From NCBI RefSeq assembly GCF_000420665.1, contig NZ_ATVJ01000001.1:744001-808000 (forward strand): a stretch of DNA of 64,000 nucleotides, read 5' to 3'. This document shows, one piece after another, positions 1 to 8,056 of the stretch (positions within the stretch are counted from its first letter, which is position 1; every line of letters starts with the position of its first letter). The position numbers were made by a program, and so were the translations under genes. The stretch is from Ponticaulis koreensis DSM 19734. Its GTDB lineage: Bacteria; Pseudomonadota; Alphaproteobacteria; Caulobacterales; Hyphomonadaceae. A model generated the notes under the pieces. It saw nothing but the letters and a program-made list of their open reading frames with translations, made no database searches and was not told the DNA's origin.

Positions 1-437
1 TTCTTGGCCTTTCAGCATGCGGCAACTCAACACCGTCCGAAACCACGCAGGAAGCGACCGGCCCGGCATTCGTTGTAACTGACGCATTTGTCCGCGCACC
101 TGCCGGAGGACGCAATGTCACCGGCGCTTACCTCACGGTGACATCAAACTCATCTGAGGACGCGGAGATTGTAGCGGCATCGGCAGACCGTGCGGGCACA
201 GCGGAACTTCACACCCATCTAATGGATGAAGGCGTCATGCGCATGCGTCCGGTCGAAGCCGTCGCGCTGCCAGCTGGCGGAACGGCAGAATTTGCGCCGC
301 TGCACGATCACATCATGCTGTTCGACGTAGAAGAGGGCCTCACTGAGGGCGACACCGTCACGCTCACACTGGAAATCCAGTATGGCGACTCGGTTGAATT
401 CGTTTCAACTGAAGCTGAAGTACGCCTGCGCAACTAG
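1..437 (+). CDS. PCuAC-type copper chaperone lipoprotein, 5' partial
   Basis: The frame is open from base 3 to the stop at 437, so the start lies left of the window; about 144 codons are visible. The first residues read LGLSACGNS, a lipobox with the acylated Cys at codon 6, so the protein should be a lipoprotein on the periplasmic side. The rest matches the PCuAC (DUF461) fold: an HTHLMDEGVMRM segment followed about 20 residues later by HDHIM supplies the His/Met copper(I) ligands of the family. PCuAC proteins deliver copper to the CuA/CuB centres of cytochrome oxidase. The usual partner SCO/SenC would lie to the left, out of view. Family assignment is good; the oxidase role is inferred. Confidence 0.85.
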   Translation, partial: LGLSACGNSTPSETTQEATGPAFVVTDAFVRAPAGGRNVTGAYLTVTSNSSEDAEIVAASADRAGTAELHTHLMDEGVMRMRPVEAVALPAGGTAEFAPLHDHIMLFDVEEGLTEGDTVTLTLEIQYGDSVEFVSTEAEVRLRN

Positions 438-549
438 CGCCCGCGCTCAACGTCGCAAGAATAGCAGCCTCCGGCCTTGCGCCCGCCGCGCGAGAAATTC
501 ATTCTGCACCTCAATGTCTCGAGACGGGCGAAAAAGGCTGGGAAGCAGC

Positions 550-1455
550 ATGTTTGGATGGTTGCGCCATTGGAAACCGATAGGCGGCGGGATGATCATC
601 ATCGCGCTATTTGGCTCCTATCCGGCAACCATGGTGCTCTCTCACACATTGCCGGACCAGATAGCTTCCAATGGCCGCGCCGAAGTCTGGGCCGATCAAC
701 AGGTTGGTGCCGCCATCGAGCTCATCCAGACGGAGTTCGAGGTCAGGCACTGGTCCGACGCGCTTCCCGAATGGCATCCGCAAAATCAATTGATCGCGGT
801 TCCGGCGTTTCAGGACGGGTTGAGAGAAACGCTGGCGCTGTTTGCAGATCTTCGCGCCAACACCTCACGGGCGGGCAGCACACGCAATGAAGATCTGTCA
901 ATCGCCGCCACGTTGATCCTGAATGCGACAGGCGAGGGCTCGGAAGACCAGCTATCTGCCGCCGTGCAGGCATTGCGCCGGTTTGATGGTCTTATCGCAC
1001 GCTCGGTTCTCGACAATGACGCTACGGCAAACCTCATGCGAGCCGAGGCTGCCCTCTATGCGGACATTCTATCGGAAAGCGTTTCGGACCTTCGCCGTTC
1101 CATTCAATCTGATGACCATAAAATCTTCAATCGGGCGCGAACGGACCGCTATTACCGCAGTGTGGGCAAGATTTACGCCGTCGGGACGCTGCTGAATGCG
1201 GTGCAATCTCATGACATTGTCCAACCCGGTTTCCGCCATGCCCATGAAAAAGCCCGAGACGCGTTAACGCGCGCCTTTACGCCGCGTCCGCTCATTGTCT
1301 CAAATCCGGAACCTGGCGACTTTTCTCTGGGCGGAAATGATATGATCACGCTCGCCTATCTGATGGAAGATGCCATCTTCGCACTGCGCGAGCTGGAAGC
1401 GGTTCTGGAAGAAAATCACCTTGCCAGCGCAACAGATATCCGTGACAGGAGTTGA
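550..1455 (+). CDS. DUF2333-like inner-membrane protein
   Basis: A 301-residue protein if started at MFGWLRHWKPIGGG (ATG 550). An in-frame ATG at 514 would add 12 basic residues, and neither start has a strong ribosome site. One hydrophobic segment (about residues 12-30, GGGMIIIALFGSYPATMVLS) anchors the N terminus; the remainder is a soluble, mostly helical domain with YYRSVGKIYAVGTLLNAV and a C-terminal leucine-rich helix. The layout resembles DUF2333 proteins of alphaproteobacteria, which have no known function. It follows the copper chaperone after 112 bases and is followed by the nfu-type gene. The function cannot be stated from sequence. Confidence 0.6.
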   Translation: MFGWLRHWKPIGGGMIIIALFGSYPATMVLSHTLPDQIASNGRAEVWADQQVGAAIELIQTEFEVRHWSDALPEWHPQNQLIAVPAFQDGLRETLALFADLRANTSRAGSTRNEDLSIAATLILNATGEGSEDQLSAAVQALRRFDGLIARSVLDNDATANLMRAEAALYADILSESVSDLRRSIQSDDHKIFNRARTDRYYRSVGKIYAVGTLLNAVQSHDIVQPGFRHAHEKARDALTRAFTPRPLIVSNPEPGDFSLGGNDMITLAYLMEDAIFALRELEAVLEENHLASATDIRDRS

Positions 1456-1502
1456 TTTGGAGCCAATAGACCTCCATTTCATGGCTCGATAAGGAGTCTC
1501 AA

Positions 1503-2078
1503 ATGTTCATTCAGACTGAAGCCACCCCGAATCCGGACACGCTGAAATTTCTACCGGGAAAAACCGTGCTGGAAGACGGCGTGCGTGACTTCGCAAATGC
1601 TGAGGAAGGTGAGGTCTCACCGCTCGCGACACGCCTGTTCGACGTTCAGGGCGTCGCGCGCGTCTTTCTTGGCGCAGATTTTGTGTCGGTCACCAAGACC
1701 GCCGAATCCGACTGGCGCCATGTGAAAACCATGACACTCGCCGCGATCATGGACCATTTCATGTCCGGCATGCCCGTAATCGATGAAGCAGCCGACCAGG
1801 CCGCCGTCAGCGAAGAGATCGTCTATGAAGGCGACACGGCAGAGATTGTGGAGGAAATCAAACAACTGATCGAAACACGTGTTCGCCCTGCTGTTGCTCA
1901 GGATGGCGGTGACATCGTGTTTGATCGTTTCGATCCGGACACCGGTGTTGTAACCCTTCACATGCGTGGCGCATGCGCCGGCTGCCCGTCATCTACAATG
2001 ACCCTCAAACAGGGCATTGAGAATATGATGCGCCACTATGTTCCGGAAGTAACTGCCGTCGAGCAGACCCTCGGTTAA
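1503..2078 (+). CDS. NifU-family Fe-S scaffold/carrier (Nfu)
   Basis: 191 residues, the normal length for alphaproteobacterial Nfu proteins. The N-terminal Nfu_N domain starts MFIQTEATPNPDTLKFLPG; the C-terminal NifU-like domain (from about residue 115) carries the cluster-binding CAGC motif at Cys158 and Cys161. These proteins hold a [4Fe-4S] cluster between two subunits and pass it to client enzymes in the cytoplasm. Candidate clients in this window are MiaB and endonuclease III. The start has a clear AAGGAG site 8 bases upstream. The next gene begins 14 bases after its stop, so the two may be cotranscribed. Confidence 0.93.
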   Translation: MFIQTEATPNPDTLKFLPGKTVLEDGVRDFANAEEGEVSPLATRLFDVQGVARVFLGADFVSVTKTAESDWRHVKTMTLAAIMDHFMSGMPVIDEAADQAAVSEEIVYEGDTAEIVEEIKQLIETRVRPAVAQDGGDIVFDRFDPDTGVVTLHMRGACAGCPSSTMTLKQGIENMMRHYVPEVTAVEQTLG

Positions 2079-2092
2079 ATAGGAAATCCTAC

Positions 2093-2695
2093 ATGTCGTC
2101 TCAACTCCCTGCGGAAAGTCTGGATCAGATCTTCCGCGACGCTCGCACACATAATGACTGGACCGACAAAGACGTCGAAGAAGCACTGATCCGTGGCACA
2201 TACGATCTTATGAAGTTCGGCCCGACCAGTGCAAATTGCTGTCCGGCACGTTTTGTCTTCATCCGTTCCGAAGAAGCCAAGCAGCGCCTCGCTCCTTTCA
2301 TGAGCGAAGGTAACCGCGAGAAAACGCTGAAAGCGCCATGGACCGTGATCATCGCGCACGATCTGAACTTCCCAGAGAAGATTCCAGAGCTTTTCCCGCA
2401 CAATCCGGGCGCAAAGGACTGGTTCAAAGACCCGCAAAACCGCGCTGAAACGGCGTTCCGCAATGGCACGCTGCAAGGCGCCTACTTCATGCTCGCGGCT
2501 CGCTCTATGGGTCTTGATTGCGGACCAATGTCCGGCTTCGATCGCAGCGGCGTTGATAAAGAATTCTTCCAGTCCAATCCGGAAACGGAACAATGGACGG
2601 CGAACTTCATCTGTAGTCTTGGCTATGGCAATGAAGATGCACTCTTCCCGCGCTCTCCGCGTCTGGCGTTTGAAGACGCCTGTCAGATTCTCTGA
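2093..2695 (+). CDS. nitroreductase family, malonic semialdehyde reductase (RutE)-like
   Basis: 200 residues of the FMN-dependent nitroreductase fold with the RutE/HadB signature: FGPTSANCCPARFVF near residue 43 and a C-terminal LGYGNEDALFPRSPR. RutE reduces malonic semialdehyde to 3-hydroxypropionate in the Rut pyrimidine-degradation route, but no other rut gene is visible here and it sits between nfu and tsaB, so that substrate is not certain. It may act as a general NAD(P)H-dependent oxidoreductase. No key flavin-binding segment appears to be missing. Its stop is 6 bases before the tsaB start, which suggests transcriptional coupling. Confidence 0.85.
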   Translation: MSSQLPAESLDQIFRDARTHNDWTDKDVEEALIRGTYDLMKFGPTSANCCPARFVFIRSEEAKQRLAPFMSEGNREKTLKAPWTVIIAHDLNFPEKIPELFPHNPGAKDWFKDPQNRAETAFRNGTLQGAYFMLAARSMGLDCGPMSGFDRSGVDKEFFQSNPETEQWTANFICSLGYGNEDALFPRSPRLAFEDACQIL

Positions 2696-2701
2696 CCCTC
2701 A

Positions 2702-3355
2702 ATGAGCCTTAGCCTCGGCATACATACGGCTGGTCCGTTCTGCGGCGTAGCACTTCTCGATGACGACACGCTTCTGGCGTTCCGCGAAGAAAAGATGCGC
2801 CGCGGCCATGATCAGTTTCTGCCGGGGCTGGTTCAATCGGTTCTTGATGAAACCGGAATTGTCATGGGCGCGATTGACCGGTTTTCGGTTTGCGTCGGCC
2901 CAGGCAGCTTTACCGGCATTCGCATCGGTGTTGCCTTTGCGCGCGGTCTCGCGCTCGCAAATGGAACACAGACCTTCGGCATTACGAGCCTTGAAGCCTT
3001 GGTGAGCAAACCTCCGGACCGGCCGGTTCTGGCGCTTATCCCCGCCAAACTAAGACCTCCGGATCAGACCTTCTGGGCCCAACGCCTCCAGGGAACAGAG
3101 CGTTCCGAACCGTTCGAACTGAGCGCAAACGATCTTACGGACTATGTCAGTTCAGATATTTCGGTTGTCTGCACACCGGATGCTGTCAACACCATTCGGA
3201 ACTTTTTGCCGGACCCGTCTCTGGATGTACGCGAGATTACGGCTAAAGGTGTTCCGTGCTGGGCTAACTTTATCCGTCCTGATGACATCCGCGCACCAAG
3301 CCCGCTTTATGTAAGAGATCCGGATGCCATTCCCGCCAAGTCTCCGCTTCTCTGA
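2702..3355 (+). CDS. tsaB: TsaB, tRNA t6A biosynthesis dimerisation protein
   Basis: 217 residues. The N-terminal ASKHA fold begins LSLGIHTAGPFCGVALLD, and the family motif GPGSFTGIR lies at about residues 66-74. TsaB pairs with TsaD and TsaE to make threonylcarbamoyladenosine at position 37 of ANN-decoding tRNAs; it is an inactive TsaD paralogue needed for complex assembly. The last 32 bases overlap the start of the rimI-like gene, the common tsaB-rimI arrangement in proteobacteria. The C-terminal part is short and variable, as usual. Confidence 0.93.
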   Translation: MSLSLGIHTAGPFCGVALLDDDTLLAFREEKMRRGHDQFLPGLVQSVLDETGIVMGAIDRFSVCVGPGSFTGIRIGVAFARGLALANGTQTFGITSLEALVSKPPDRPVLALIPAKLRPPDQTFWAQRLQGTERSEPFELSANDLTDYVSSDISVVCTPDAVNTIRNFLPDPSLDVREITAKGVPCWANFIRPDDIRAPSPLYVRDPDAIPAKSPLL

Positions 3356-3797
3356 ACTTAAAACGCTATCTGCGGCAGAGCTATCGAAGCTCGCAAACCT
3401 GCAGACCGAGAGTCTGGACGAAGCATGGTCGAGCGAAACTCTGACCTCAATGATACAATCCCAGTCGGCATTCGGGCTCTGCGTGTTTGATGGCGAAAAC
3501 TGCGTCGGTTTTGCGGTCTATCTGCCCTGCGTTGATGATTGCGAACTTCTATCTATTGCGACAGCGCTCGCTCTACGCGGCAAAGGGCTGGCAAAACATA
3601 TGCTCGATGAAGGCGAAAAGACCGCGCGCGCAGCAGGCTTTGACCGAATTCTTCTTGAAGTCGCCGACGACAATCTGGCTGCGCACGCTCTATATGAGCA
3701 GCACGGCTTTTCAGAAGATGGCCGTCGCAAAGGCTATTATACCCGCGTGGATACACCGGCCCGAGACGCAATTCTCATGTCAAAGCCTATCAAATAG
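3324..3797 (+). CDS. rimI: RimI-like ribosomal-protein alanine N-acetyltransferase
   Basis: 157-residue GNAT acetyltransferase. Motif A, LALRGKGLAKHMLDEGEK (Q/RxxGxG/A acetyl-CoA loop), starts near residue 85, followed by LLEVADDNLAAHALYEQHGF, the RimI-type motif B. RimI acetylates the N terminus of ribosomal protein S18. The ATG lies inside the end of tsaB (32-base overlap), so translation is probably coupled. The close tsaB link supports the RimI call over a generic GNAT; substrate specificity cannot be proved from sequence. Confidence 0.88.
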   Translation: MPFPPSLRFSELKTLSAAELSKLANLQTESLDEAWSSETLTSMIQSQSAFGLCVFDGENCVGFAVYLPCVDDCELLSIATALALRGKGLAKHMLDEGEKTARAAGFDRILLEVADDNLAAHALYEQHGFSEDGRRKGYYTRVDTPARDAILMSKPIK

Positions 3798-3860
3798 GTC
3801 AGGATACTGGACCTCGCGCACCAATATGGTCATAAGAGATTTACTATCAGGAAGGTGACT

Positions 3861-4280
3861 ATGAGCAGGATCGAAAAACTCTGCCAGGAAAACGGGCTCA
3901 GACTTACAGAACAGCGCCGCGTTATTGCGCGCATTCTGTCAGAAGCTGATGACCACCCCGATGCGGAGGAACTTCACCGCCGCGCTGCCGGCGTGGACCG
4001 GAACATCTCGCTTGCCACTGTCTACCGTACTGTGAAGCTGTTTGAAGAAGCTGGCATAATTGAGCGCCATGACTTCCGCGACGGCCGTTCGCGCTTCGAA
4101 GAAGCCACTGATGATCACCATGACCATTTGATCGATGTACGCACCGGCGACGTGATCGAATTCGTCAATGAAGAGATTGAGCGGCTGCAAGTTGAGATCG
4201 CACGTAAACTGGGGTACAAGCTCGTCGACCACCGTCTGGAACTTTACGGAGTTCCGCTGGACGACTCCGAAAAATCCTGA
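3861..4280 (+). CDS. fur: Fur-family ferric/manganese uptake regulator
   Basis: 139 residues from ATG 3861, which has an AGGAAGG site just upstream; a GTG at 3855 overlaps that site and is less likely. The winged-helix half includes LTEQRRVIARIL and SLATVYRTVKLFEEAGI. The metal-binding half has DDHHDHLIDVRTGDVIEF. The usual CxxC structural zinc pair is replaced by DVRTG, as in alphaproteobacterial Fur/Mur. It represses iron or manganese uptake genes when metal-loaded. Two Fur-box-like sites at 27650-27664 and 27685-27699 are plausible targets. Fur is favoured over Irr because an Irr-type heme motif was not seen. Confidence 0.9.
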   Translation: MSRIEKLCQENGLRLTEQRRVIARILSEADDHPDAEELHRRAAGVDRNISLATVYRTVKLFEEAGIIERHDFRDGRSRFEEATDDHHDHLIDVRTGDVIEFVNEEIERLQVEIARKLGYKLVDHRLELYGVPLDDSEKS

Positions 4281-4294
4281 CTGAACGAGCGAAA

Positions 4295-5656
4295 ATGAAC
4301 GCGGCGACCAAACGCCTCTTTATCAAAACCTATGGCTGCCAGATGAACGTCTATGATTCCGAACGGATGAAAGACGTGCTTGCACCATTGGGCTATGTGA
4401 CCACCGAAACAGCAGACGATGCCGATCTGGTGCTTCTGAACACGTGTCACATCCGTGAAAAGGCAACCGAAAAGGTTTTCTCCGAACTTGGCCAGCTAAA
4501 GCGCCTGAAGCAGAAGTCTGGCGGCAAAATGCTGCTAGGCGTGACAGGCTGCGTCGCTCAGGCTGAGGGCGAAGAGATTATGCGTCGCCAGCCTGCTGTC
4601 GATCTCGTGCTCGGCCCGCAAGCCTATCACAAGCTCCCAGAAATGATTGCGCGGGTTCACCGCGCAGCAAACGAGCGTCTTGAGACCGACTTTGACGTCG
4701 AAGAAAAGTTCGATGCGCTACCGCTGGATCGACAGGTCGACGGACCATCAGCGTTCCTCTCTGTTCAGGAAGGTTGCGATAAATTCTGTACATTCTGCGT
4801 TGTGCCATACACACGCGGCGCGGAATTTTCACGCAATGTCGACGCAATCGTCGCCGAGGCACGTGCGCTCGTGCACAAAGGTGTGCGCGAAATCAATCTG
4901 CTTGGCCAGAATGTCAACGCGTATCACGGCGATGCGCCTGTCCTCGAGGGCGGCGACAGCTGGACACTCGGAAAGCTCATCCGACATCTTGCCAAAATTG
5001 ACGGGCTGGATCGTATCCGTTTCACCACGTCTCACCCGCGCGATATGGATGATGACCTGATCGAAGCGTTTGGCGACACAGAAAAGCTGATGCCTTACCT
5101 GCATCTTCCAATTCAGGCTGGCTCTGATGCCATTTTGAAAGCGATGAACCGCGGCCATACGGCTGAGCGCTATGTCGAGATCATTGATCGTCTGCGGGAA
5201 ATCCGCCCTGATATGGCGATTACGTCCGACTTCATCGTGGGCTTCCCGGGTGAGCGAGACGAAGATTTCGAAGACACGATGAAACTGGTTGAGCGCATTG
5301 ATTATGCGGCGGCCTATTCCTTCAAATATTCGCGCCGTCCGGGCACGCCAGCCGCTGACATGTTCAGCCAGGTGCCGGAAGAGGTGAAAGACGAACGTCT
5401 GCAGCGCCTTCAGGCTCTGCTTCGCGAGCAACAGACACGGTTCAACCAGTCCCAGATTGGTAAAACGCTTCCGGTTCTCGTCACAGGCAAAGCCCGCAAT
5501 GAGGGTCAGATGGCAGGACGTACGCCTTATCTTCAGGCCACACACTTTGAATGTTCTGAAGACCTGACCGGCCAGATTGTGAATGTGACCATGGATGCAG
5601 CAACGCTGAACTCTGTTGGCGGACATCTGGCATCCAAAGTGGAGCCAGTCGCTTGA
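4295..5656 (+). CDS. miaB: MiaB, tRNA-2-methylthio-N6-dimethylallyladenosine synthase
   Basis: 453 residues with all three expected regions. The UPF0004 domain has Cys in YGCQMN, NTCHIRE and GVTGCVAQ. The radical-SAM core has CDKFCTFCVVPYTRG near residue 160. A C-terminal TRAM-type domain spans roughly residues 380-450. MiaB adds the methylthio group to i6A37 in tRNA using two [4Fe-4S] clusters and SAM. It begins 14 bases after fur and its stop overlaps the phoH-like start, so it heads a tRNA/rRNA maturation run. All cluster-ligand cysteines are present. Confidence 0.97.
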   Translation: MNAATKRLFIKTYGCQMNVYDSERMKDVLAPLGYVTTETADDADLVLLNTCHIREKATEKVFSELGQLKRLKQKSGGKMLLGVTGCVAQAEGEEIMRRQPAVDLVLGPQAYHKLPEMIARVHRAANERLETDFDVEEKFDALPLDRQVDGPSAFLSVQEGCDKFCTFCVVPYTRGAEFSRNVDAIVAEARALVHKGVREINLLGQNVNAYHGDAPVLEGGDSWTLGKLIRHLAKIDGLDRIRFTTSHPRDMDDDLIEAFGDTEKLMPYLHLPIQAGSDAILKAMNRGHTAERYVEIIDRLREIRPDMAITSDFIVGFPGERDEDFEDTMKLVERIDYAAAYSFKYSRRPGTPAADMFSQVPEEVKDERLQRLQALLREQQTRFNQSQIGKTLPVLVTGKARNEGQMAGRTPYLQATHFECSEDLTGQIVNVTMDAATLNSVGGHLASKVEPVA

Positions 5657-6660
5657 GCCTGCCTCCGCGCTCGCCCGCATCTCCGATAAGTCGGATTTTC
5701 GCGGTCTCAGACACAGAAACCCTGCAAACGCTTTGCGGACCACACCACCGTAATCTGGAACGGCTTGAACAGCGTCTGGAAGACTATCAGCTTCGCGCGG
5801 AAAGTCAGGGCGGTGGCGTAATGCTGTTTGGCCTCGCTGAAGGCGTCTCCATCGCTGAATTTGCGCTGGGCGCATACCTTCAGAAAGTTACATCCGGCAC
5901 AGCACCGGGCGAGCTGGAATTTGATGGCGCGATCAATGGCGCGCTTTCCCGCCTGATGCAGTCGGCTGGCCCGATCAAAGGTCTGAAGGTAAAAGTGCAG
6001 GCGCAAACCGCCGGCCAGACAGCCTATCTCTCTGCCCTGCAGAATGAAGAGGCTGGTCTCGTGTTCGGCGTTGGCCCTGCTGGTACAGGTAAGACCTTCC
6101 TTGCCGTGGCTATTGGTGCAGCTGAACTGGCAACTGGTCGACGCGACCGCCTGATCGTCGCGCGCCCTGCTGTCGAAGCAGGTGAAAAGCTTGGCTTCCT
6201 TCCTGGTGATCTGGAAGACAAAGTCGACCCTTACATGCTGCCGATCTGGGATTCACTGCGTGAGCTTTTCGGGCAGGAACAACTCGACCGTCGCCGCCTT
6301 CGCGGTGAAATCGAAGTCGCACCACTCGCCTTCATGCGTGGTCGTACGCTCAAAAACGCGTTTGTCATTATCGACGAAGCGCAGAACGCGACCATTCCGC
6401 AGATGAAAATGGTGCTGACCCGCCTTGGCCGTAATTCACGCATGGTGGTAACAGGCGATCCATCTCAAGTCGACCTGCCAAGCAAGCAGCCATCCGGTCT
6501 TCGCCACGCGCTGAATATTCTCAAAGGCGTGGATGGCGTGCGTCAGATGTATCTGTCGCGCAGCGATGTCGTACGTCACGACCTCGTTTCACGCATTGTT
6601 GATGCCTATGATAAGGCCGAGAAACAGTCACCTCCGGACGAGCAGGCAAATGACCGCTGA
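5653..6660 (+). CDS. ybeZ: PhoH-like ATPase (YbeZ)
   Basis: 335 residues from a TTG that overlaps the miaB stop by 4 bases; later in-frame starts are possible. Walker A GPAGTGKTF lies near residues 141-149, and FVIIDEAQN (Walker B, about 236-244) and VVTGDPSQVDLP follow, the PhoH fold. YbeZ works with the endoribonuclease YbeY in 16S rRNA 3' maturation and ribosome quality control, and the two genes overlap here by 11 bases. An older phosphate-starvation label (PhoH) exists for the family, but nothing upstream resembles a pho box. Confidence 0.93.
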   Translation: MSLPPRSPASPISRIFAVSDTETLQTLCGPHHRNLERLEQRLEDYQLRAESQGGGVMLFGLAEGVSIAEFALGAYLQKVTSGTAPGELEFDGAINGALSRLMQSAGPIKGLKVKVQAQTAGQTAYLSALQNEEAGLVFGVGPAGTGKTFLAVAIGAAELATGRRDRLIVARPAVEAGEKLGFLPGDLEDKVDPYMLPIWDSLRELFGQEQLDRRRLRGEIEVAPLAFMRGRTLKNAFVIIDEAQNATIPQMKMVLTRLGRNSRMVVTGDPSQVDLPSKQPSGLRHALNILKGVDGVRQMYLSRSDVVRHDLVSRIVDAYDKAEKQSPPDEQANDR

Positions 6661-7132
6661 TCTTCCGGAGATCGATCTGCGCATCGACGCAGACAACTGG
6701 TTATCCGACGGCGATGAAGCCCGGCTTCTTTCACTTGCACAATTCGCTATGGCAGCCGCCGCAAAGCACACACGTGGCGGGCGCGTTGACCTTCTGCTGA
6801 CCGATGACAACGCCATGCAGGTTCTAAACCGTGACTGGCGCCAAAAGGACAAACCGACTGATGTTTTGTCCTTCCCGTCTGACGATGACGCATTTGAAGG
6901 CGGATTTTTAGGTGACATCGCCCTTGGATACGGGGTGGTGCATGCCGATATGGACAAACTCGAACGCCCATTTGACGCGCATTACAGTCATCTTCTTATT
7001 CATGGATATCTCCACTTGCTGGGATTTGATCATGAAACCGAAGACGATGCTGCAGAAATGGAACCGCTCGAAACCAAAATTCTTGCAGAGCTGGGTTATC
7101 CTGACCCATACTGCCTGAACACCGAAACTTGA
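6650..7132 (+). CDS. ybeY: YbeY endoribonuclease
   Basis: 160 residues from ATG 6650, inside the end of the phoH-like gene. The zinc motif HGYLHLLGFDHE (HGxLHLxGxDH form) is at about residues 117-128 and supplies the three metal-binding histidines. YbeY is a single-strand endoribonuclease for 16S rRNA end maturation and 70S quality control. An in-frame longer start at 6533 would place 39 residues antiparallel to the family pattern, and it lies entirely within ybeZ, so it was not used. The corC-type gene follows after 13 bases. Confidence 0.95.
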   Translation: MTADLPEIDLRIDADNWLSDGDEARLLSLAQFAMAAAAKHTRGGRVDLLLTDDNAMQVLNRDWRQKDKPTDVLSFPSDDDAFEGGFLGDIALGYGVVHADMDKLERPFDAHYSHLLIHGYLHLLGFDHETEDDAAEMEPLETKILAELGYPDPYCLNTET

Positions 7133-7145
7133 GGATATCGTCCAA

Positions 7146-8033
7146 GTGGACACGTCAGAACCATCGCCCAGTCAGGGTTTGATTTCTAAACTCGCTACGG
7201 CCCTGTCTCGAAACTCCGCGCCAGCGCATGAGGTTGCCACCTCATCCGAGACGACTTCTACGCCATCCCCTGCTGAAATCCGCCTGCGCCTCGCTGAATT
7301 CGAGCGTATGCGCATTGATGACGTTATGATCCCGCGCGCAGAGATTGTTGCCGTGGAAGAGCAGACGACTTTACCGGATCTCGTCCGCTTATTTGCTGAC
7401 ACCACGCACTCCCGTCTGCCGGTTTATCGCGAAACGCTGGATGACCCGATAGGTCTTGTTCACATCAAGGACCTTGTTTCTGTTCTGGCGGACCAGTCAG
7501 ACGGTGAGGAAACAGATGCCTTGCGCCCGCTGACCGGTCTGCGCCGTGAAATTCTCTATGTTCCACCGAGCATGCGTCTTCGTGACCTGCTGGTGAAAAT
7601 GCAGTCCACCCGCATTCACCTTGCTCTCGTTGTAGATGAATACGGTGGCACCGATGGTCTCGTGTCTCTTGAAGATCTCGTTGAACAGATTGTTGGCGAG
7701 ATTGAAGACGAGCACGATGATGACGCGCCGCTGATCACAGCAAAAGGCCGCGGTATCTTCGAAGCAGATGCCCGCGCCGAAATCGACGACTTCCTGGAAG
7801 ATTCCGGTTTCGATATGTCTCTGTCTGAATACGAAGACGAAATCGACACGCTGGGCGGTGTTGTGTTCGCGATCGCAGGCCGAGTGCCTCAGCGCGGTGA
7901 GATCATTCGCCACCCGAATGGGGTGGATTTGGAAATCATCGATGCAGACACGCGCAGAATTCGTCGTATCCGTGTGCGTTGCCCTGTTGATACCGCGCCC
8001 AAATCGGGCAATTCAATCGGTTACGATATCTAA
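7146..8033 (+). CDS. CorC/HlyC-type CBS domain protein
   Basis: 295 residues from a GTG start. It has a tandem CBS pair (about residues 55-185; MRIDDVMIPRAEIVAVEE marks its start) followed by the CorC_HlyC transporter-associated domain (about 205-285; DTLGGVVFAIAGRVPQRGE). It lacks the DUF21 membrane region, so it is the short cytosolic CorC form. It is usually placed between ybeY and lnt and is linked to Mg2+/Co2+ efflux or adenosine-nucleotide sensing, though its exact role is unsettled. The lnt start is 23 bases downstream. Confidence 0.92.
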   Translation: MDTSEPSPSQGLISKLATALSRNSAPAHEVATSSETTSTPSPAEIRLRLAEFERMRIDDVMIPRAEIVAVEEQTTLPDLVRLFADTTHSRLPVYRETLDDPIGLVHIKDLVSVLADQSDGEETDALRPLTGLRREILYVPPSMRLRDLLVKMQSTRIHLALVVDEYGGTDGLVSLEDLVEQIVGEIEDEHDDDAPLITAKGRGIFEADARAEIDDFLEDSGFDMSLSEYEDEIDTLGGVVFAIAGRVPQRGEIIRHPNGVDLEIIDADTRRIRRIRVRCPVDTAPKSGNSIGYDI

Positions 8034-8056
8034 CGCCACGCGCCGGAGACCAGCTT

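Noticed and set aside
4829-5875. 348-residue open frame on the minus strand
   Set aside because: It lies antisense to miaB and the phoH-like gene, whose protein motifs are complete. The minus-strand protein has no recognisable domain.
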